From contig CM073898.1 in assembly GCA_037176705.1 (NCBI GenBank), forward strand, positions 22,738,488-22,802,487: DNA of 64,000 nt, read 5' to 3'. Of the stretch, positions 60,182-64,000 are shown piece after piece; positions within the stretch are counted from its first letter, which is position 1, and the number at the start of each line of letters is the position of its first letter. Position numbers and translations under genes: made by a program. The stretch comes from Molossus alvarezi. Taxonomy: Eukaryota; Chordata; Mammalia; Chiroptera; Molossidae. The notes under the pieces were generated by a model. That model had not been told where the DNA came from, made no database searches, and saw only the letters and a program-made list of their open reading frames with translations.

Positions 60182-60380
60182 AAATCCAGTAGTGATTAAG
60201 ATAAGGCCATTTTGTTTTTGAATAATGCCCATCAAGAGTAAGGGCATTTCAAGAGAGTAAGAATGAGTGTGACGATTGAAGGGGGCTGCCTCCAGAATCA
60301 TAGCTCTTCTAGAAATCTAGAAGATCAAGAACTACAAATGGCTAGATAAATGGGTTCTATTTGTGACTAATAAAATTCTT

Positions 60381-60587
60381 TTTATTTATTTATTTTTTTT
60401 TAGAGAGAGAAGAAGGGAGAGAGAAAGAGAGAGACATCAGTGAGAGAGAACATTGACTGGCTGCCTCCTGCATGCCCCCCACTGGGGATCAGGTCCACAA
60501 CCTGGGCATGTGTTCTGACTGGGAATTGAACCAGTGATCTCTTGGTGTATGGGTTGATGCTCAACCACTGAGCCACACCAACTGGGC
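60381..60587 (-). mobile_element. VES SINE (short-tail type)
   Basis: Minus-strand copy with head 'gcccagttggtgtggctcag', 'tggttcaattcccagtcag', 'gcccaggttgtggacctgat', GA-rich tract and A/T tail. The 10-bp duplication 'taaaattctt' lies at 60371-60380 and 60588-60597. Confidence 0.92.
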
Positions 60588-60597
60588 TAAAATTCTT

Positions 60598-61019
60598 AAT
60601 TTAGTTCTAGTAAAAATAAGTAACAAGCAAAACGTGCTGCAAGATATCCCAGTGTTTTTCTAAAATCAGTCAAAATATAAATGAGTCCCATTCTTTACAG
60701 AATGCTGATAAGGGAATCTCTGTCACTATTGGTATTTCTTCCATCACCACCCTTGGCCAAGCAAAGGTTATATTTTTAAAACTGGGTAGAGAATGATGCT
60801 CCCTGTTTTTGAAGCAAATGGGCCACACCAACCTCCAGGTGACATTTTCCCAAAGTCTGTGTTGTCCCTTTGAGGCTTTGATATAGGATACCTCCATGTC
60901 AAGTGTGAACAGAGAAATGTATGCTGAAAAAAATAAAAGAAAAAATTGCACAAGTGAATTTTTCTGTCTAGTCAGAAGAAGCAGAAAATAATTAATAAAT
61001 AAACAATTAAAAATATACA
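60598..61019. other. Unique sequence
   Basis: No gene or repeat family recognised. The overlapping minus open frames at 60670-60953 have no known domain. Confidence 0.35.
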
Positions 61020-61960
61020 GCTTATGAAAAGGGCATGTAAATTATGAATATGAAGAAAAGTCAGAAGAAAAGGAGAGCTGGGAGCAGGCGCCATTCTATA
61101 CATGGTGGAAAAGGAAGGTCTCACAGAGAAGATATTTGAGCAGAAACATGAAGGTGTGAGGGATAAGTCTCTTGGATATCAAGGAGAGTGGATCCTGGCT
61201 ACAGGGCAAGTAAGAACAAAAGGCCCTGACTCAGGTCTGTGTTTAGAAATATCAAGGAAGCACCCAGCTTGTGTGGCTCAGTGCACTGGGCATCCTCCCA
61301 TGGACTGAGAGGTCCCGGTAGAGTTCCGGTCAGGGCACATGTCCTGTGGCAGGCTTGATCCCCAGTAGGGGGCGTACAGGAGGCAGCTGATCAATGTTTC
61401 TCTCTCACATTGATGTTTCTCTCTCTCTCACCTTCCTCTCTCTCTAAAAAATCATATTAAAAAGAAAAAAAAAATGTCAAGGAAGCAAATGTTGCTTTGG
61501 ATGGGGTGCAGGGGAGAGGAATCCAGAATCATTGCAGGACTTACAGGCCTCTGAAAGCACAGCTGCTCCTATGCTGAGGAAGAGGGGGCAGCTATTCGAG
61601 GGTTTCCATATAAGAAGTAACCTCTCCTGACGTGTTAAAGATTATTACTCTGCAGATGATGATAAAAATAAACTACAGGGGGAAACCATGGACAAGAGGG
61701 TCCAGTTTGGCTTTGCATTAATCTAGCTAAGATATATTGGTAGCTTCTAAAAGTCTGGTAGCAGTAGAGGTGGTTAAAAATGAGGGTGGGGTTGATTGTT
61801 GAATGGGAGAGAATGATGGGAGCGAAAGATGAGTCAACATTCTGACCGAAGTCACCTGAAGTTCCGGGATCCGTTTAGGGCATATTAAGATGAGATGTTT
61901 ATTAGACTTTCAAATGGAAAGATCCAATAGGCAGAACACATACAAGCTTGGATTTGAGTA
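61020..61960 (-). mobile_element. L2 LINE fragment, interrupted by a VES SINE
   Basis: Reverse-strand L2 phrases run on both sides of the SINE: 'aggtctcacagagaagatat' with 'ttgagcagaaacatgaaggt' on the left, and 'tagcagtagaggtggttaaa' with 'gagtcaacattctgaccgaa' on the right. The right side is weaker. Confidence 0.55.
61263..61476 (+). mobile_element. VES SINE inserted in L2
   Basis: Head 'cccagcttgtgtggctcagt', B-box-like 'ggtagagttccggtcaggg', 'gatccccagtagggggcgta', 'atcaatgttt' twice, CT and A-tail. A perfect 11-bp duplication 'tcaaggaagca' lies at 61252-61262 and 61477-61487. Confidence 0.9.
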
Positions 61961-62490
61961 AAGAGGTTTGGAGATACAAATTTGGCACACAGCCAGATTT
62001 CATATGTTTATTAAATCAGTGAGTAAATATCTATATAGAGAGAAGTTCATTCTGTAGTAACTTATCCAACTTTGGGTAGTAAATAATAACATAGTTATGT
62101 GTCAAGCTACTGCTGTTGTTTTATAGTTTTAGATGTTGGCCAAGATTTTGGTTTAACAAAATATAATGGTGGATCTGTCTGGACTGTGAACAGGAAGTGA
62201 ATCTTTCACATCTCGTATTCTAGCCTTAGGATATATATTGAGAGATGGGATTAACCAGTAAAAGTGTTTTGAAGCACATTGTCAATATAATTTTTATAGA
62301 AGAAATATCCATTTATATTCTCACTAGGAGAGTACTCAAGTTGCATCTGCACCTTGGCCAGAACTCAGTTTTATTGTTCTTGTTTATGCTCATTTATCAC
62401 TAAATTGAGGAGGATAAATTATTCACTAAGGCAAGAGGTGATGAGAACACTTCCTGTACTATAAACACTCATCAATGTGTGATGATATAT
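61961..62490. other. Unique sequence
   Basis: No gene or repeat family recognised. Confidence 0.35.
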
Positions 62491-62702
62491 CTTATCCATC
62501 TCAGGCTGCCATAACAACATATCAAACTTATCATACCCTGGATGACTTATACAGCAGAACTTTCTCTCTCACAGTTATGGATGCTGGTAAGTTCAACATC
62601 AGGGTACAAGCTTATTCAGTGCCTAGTCTGAACCCTCTTCCTTGTTTGTAGATGGCCAACTTCTCACCATGGCCTTTCTTCAGTGTGTGTGGAGAGGGAA
62701 AG

Positions 62703-62742
<40 letters not shown>

Positions 62743-62876
62743 GCCACAAATCTCATCCTGCAGGCCCCACCCTCATGACCTACTCTAACCTAATGATTTC
62801 CCCAAGGTCTTATATTACATCAAATATTTGGGCTTCAACATATGAATTGTGGGGGAGTTGTTATTTAGTCCATAAC
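62491..62876 (-). mobile_element. MaLR (MLT1/MST-like) LTR with internal CT expansion
   Basis: On the reverse strand this is the same class as 13140-13495: 'tcaggctgccataacaacat', 'ctctctcacagttatggatg', 'gtagatggccaacttctcac', 'cccaccctcatgacctactc' and 'cttcaacatatgaattgtgg'. A (CT)n run at 62705-62740 sits where the class normally has a few CT units. Confidence 0.7.
62705..62740 (+). repeat. (CT)n microsatellite in LTR
   Basis: About 18 CT units, interrupting the MaLR LTR. Confidence 0.94.
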
Positions 62877-64000
62877 AATCTATATATTTTGAAAAAAGAG
62901 CATATTCATCAATAATAACCAGATAGAAATGTGAAGAAGGAAGATAGCCAAAATACAATCTTGTTGAGTCCAGGTCATAAGAGGCAGAGAGTGATGCAAT
63001 CAGATGCCTAGAAGGGAGATCAGCAATTTCAAGAGCCTCCTAGACAGAGGAGAATGGAGTTTTGAACACTACTTGCAATTAGGGGATTGTCTAGACTTTC
63101 TCATCCTGAAACTTGCTCCCATATTTGTAGAAAGGTTTGAAAAAGCCCACGATGAACTGAAATCTGAGGCTGTGGCTTGTATAAGCCTTCCTACCAAGGA
63201 AGGTGGGAAGGAGCAGCGTCTCAGAACAAGGATAGGAACATCAGACCCTACTCATTCTCTCACATAGTCCTCTTTTCCTCATTTGCTGAGTTCTTCATTT
63301 TTTTTTACTGTGCGCTGCTCATTTTCCATAAAAGTTTATTTATGGAAAATCTTTTAGGTATGGTTCAAAGTTGGTTTCCTCCAGAGATTTGCTTTGCTTT
63401 TTCTAGGAGATAGGGGATACCAGTGCAGGATCATTTAAACTAATTTCTTCCTTAGAGTATTTTTAGACCATCGTATGATACATATTTGGCCCACAAACCT
63501 GGGTAAAGATTCACTTGTTCCAACTTTGCAGGGACTACTCCCCTCCATCTTCCTACTATTCCTCTTAAATAATACTTGAAATAATAGATTTTTTCATTTG
63601 TGATGGAATGGCTTTATTTTTGTTTTCTCTCTTATGCTAATTTTATAGATTTTGTCTTCCCAGCTTCATGGGTCAAGACTCTCTTAACACATTATCGAGG
63701 CTGGGTGGGCTCTTTGTTCTTTATGTGCTTGGAGACTGAACAGACCAAAACTCAAGGTCATGTTGTTCAGCAAATGTTTTCAGTGTGACACACCTGATAC
63801 AAGGTTCTCACCTTCACTTTACCTTTTGATCTGAGAATTGCTTTCTTTATTGCTACCTCATTATTCCTTGGGTTTCAAAGACAAATTAACTCTTATTTGA
63901 TGCATTTATGATGGGTGTTATATATGGGAATTAAATTCCAGTAACATCATTTTCATTTATTAAACACATCGTAAATAAGACTATATTACTGTATAGCTTT
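62877..64000. other. Unique sequence to the window end
   Basis: No gene or repeat family recognised. A plus open frame at 63004-63267 (87 codons) has no known domain, and its overlap with another open frame suggests chance. Confidence 0.35.

Noticed and set aside
63004..63413. 87- and 78-codon open frames near the window end
   Set aside because: They overlap in different frames, show no recognisable domain and no flanking gene signals.

Overview
This window is mammalian nuclear DNA and almost certainly comes from a bat. The evidence is about two dozen tRNA-derived SINEs of the VES type: a head reading like 'ctggccggtttggctcagcggtt', a B-box such as 'gggttcggttcc', a CT-rich middle and a short A-tail. 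VES SINEs are known from yangochiropteran bats. An ORF1-only L1 relative (HAL1-like), bat-type L1 3' ends and a small hAT-type DNA element fit a vespertilionid or close relative, but the species cannot be fixed from this sequence. The rest is AT-rich, with old mammalian repeats (L1M, L2, MIR, MaLR LTRs, MER5) and many microsatellites.

I find no protein-coding gene that I can name. Nearly every open frame longer than 60 codons is chance, lies inside a SINE, or is an L1 remnant. The window therefore looks intergenic or deep intronic. Two short open segments with plausible splice signals are reported as weak exon candidates: minus strand 11589-11724 and plus strand 59004-59169.

Layout. 1-4.1 kb: an L1M tail, then an ORF1-only L1/HAL1-like element on the minus strand with a perfect 15-bp target-site duplication, then a young VES SINE. 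4-14 kb: VES SINEs, an L2 tail, an old L1M 3' end, microsatellites, and two abutting MaLR LTR pieces near 13 kb. 14-25.6 kb: more VES SINEs, L2 pieces, a 230-bp GGGGA-type purine tract at 22.9-23.1 kb, and a microsatellite cluster at 24.5-25.0 kb. 25.6-28.8 kb is poor in recognisable repeats. 28.8-33.7 kb: a young VES SINE, a 5'-truncated and internally deleted L1 (30.2-32.6 kb) and an L1M tail. 35-40 kb: an LTR-like unit, a small GC-rich island, two SINEs and an L1M 5' region. 40-51 kb: mostly unique AT-rich sequence with a hAT-type element, an inverted SINE-in-SINE nest at 47.2-47.8 kb, a MER5 fragment and a long TG run. 51.4-54.1 kb: an old L1M split by a younger L1 and by a SINE. 54-64 kb: MaLR pieces, MIR, L2 and six more VES SINEs.

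The elements do not work together as a pathway. They are a layered record of retrotransposition. VES SINEs and HAL1-like copies depend on L1-type reverse transcriptase supplied in trans, and no intact ORF2 exists here. The two best structural observations are the complete ORF1-only element and the self-complementary SINE nest.
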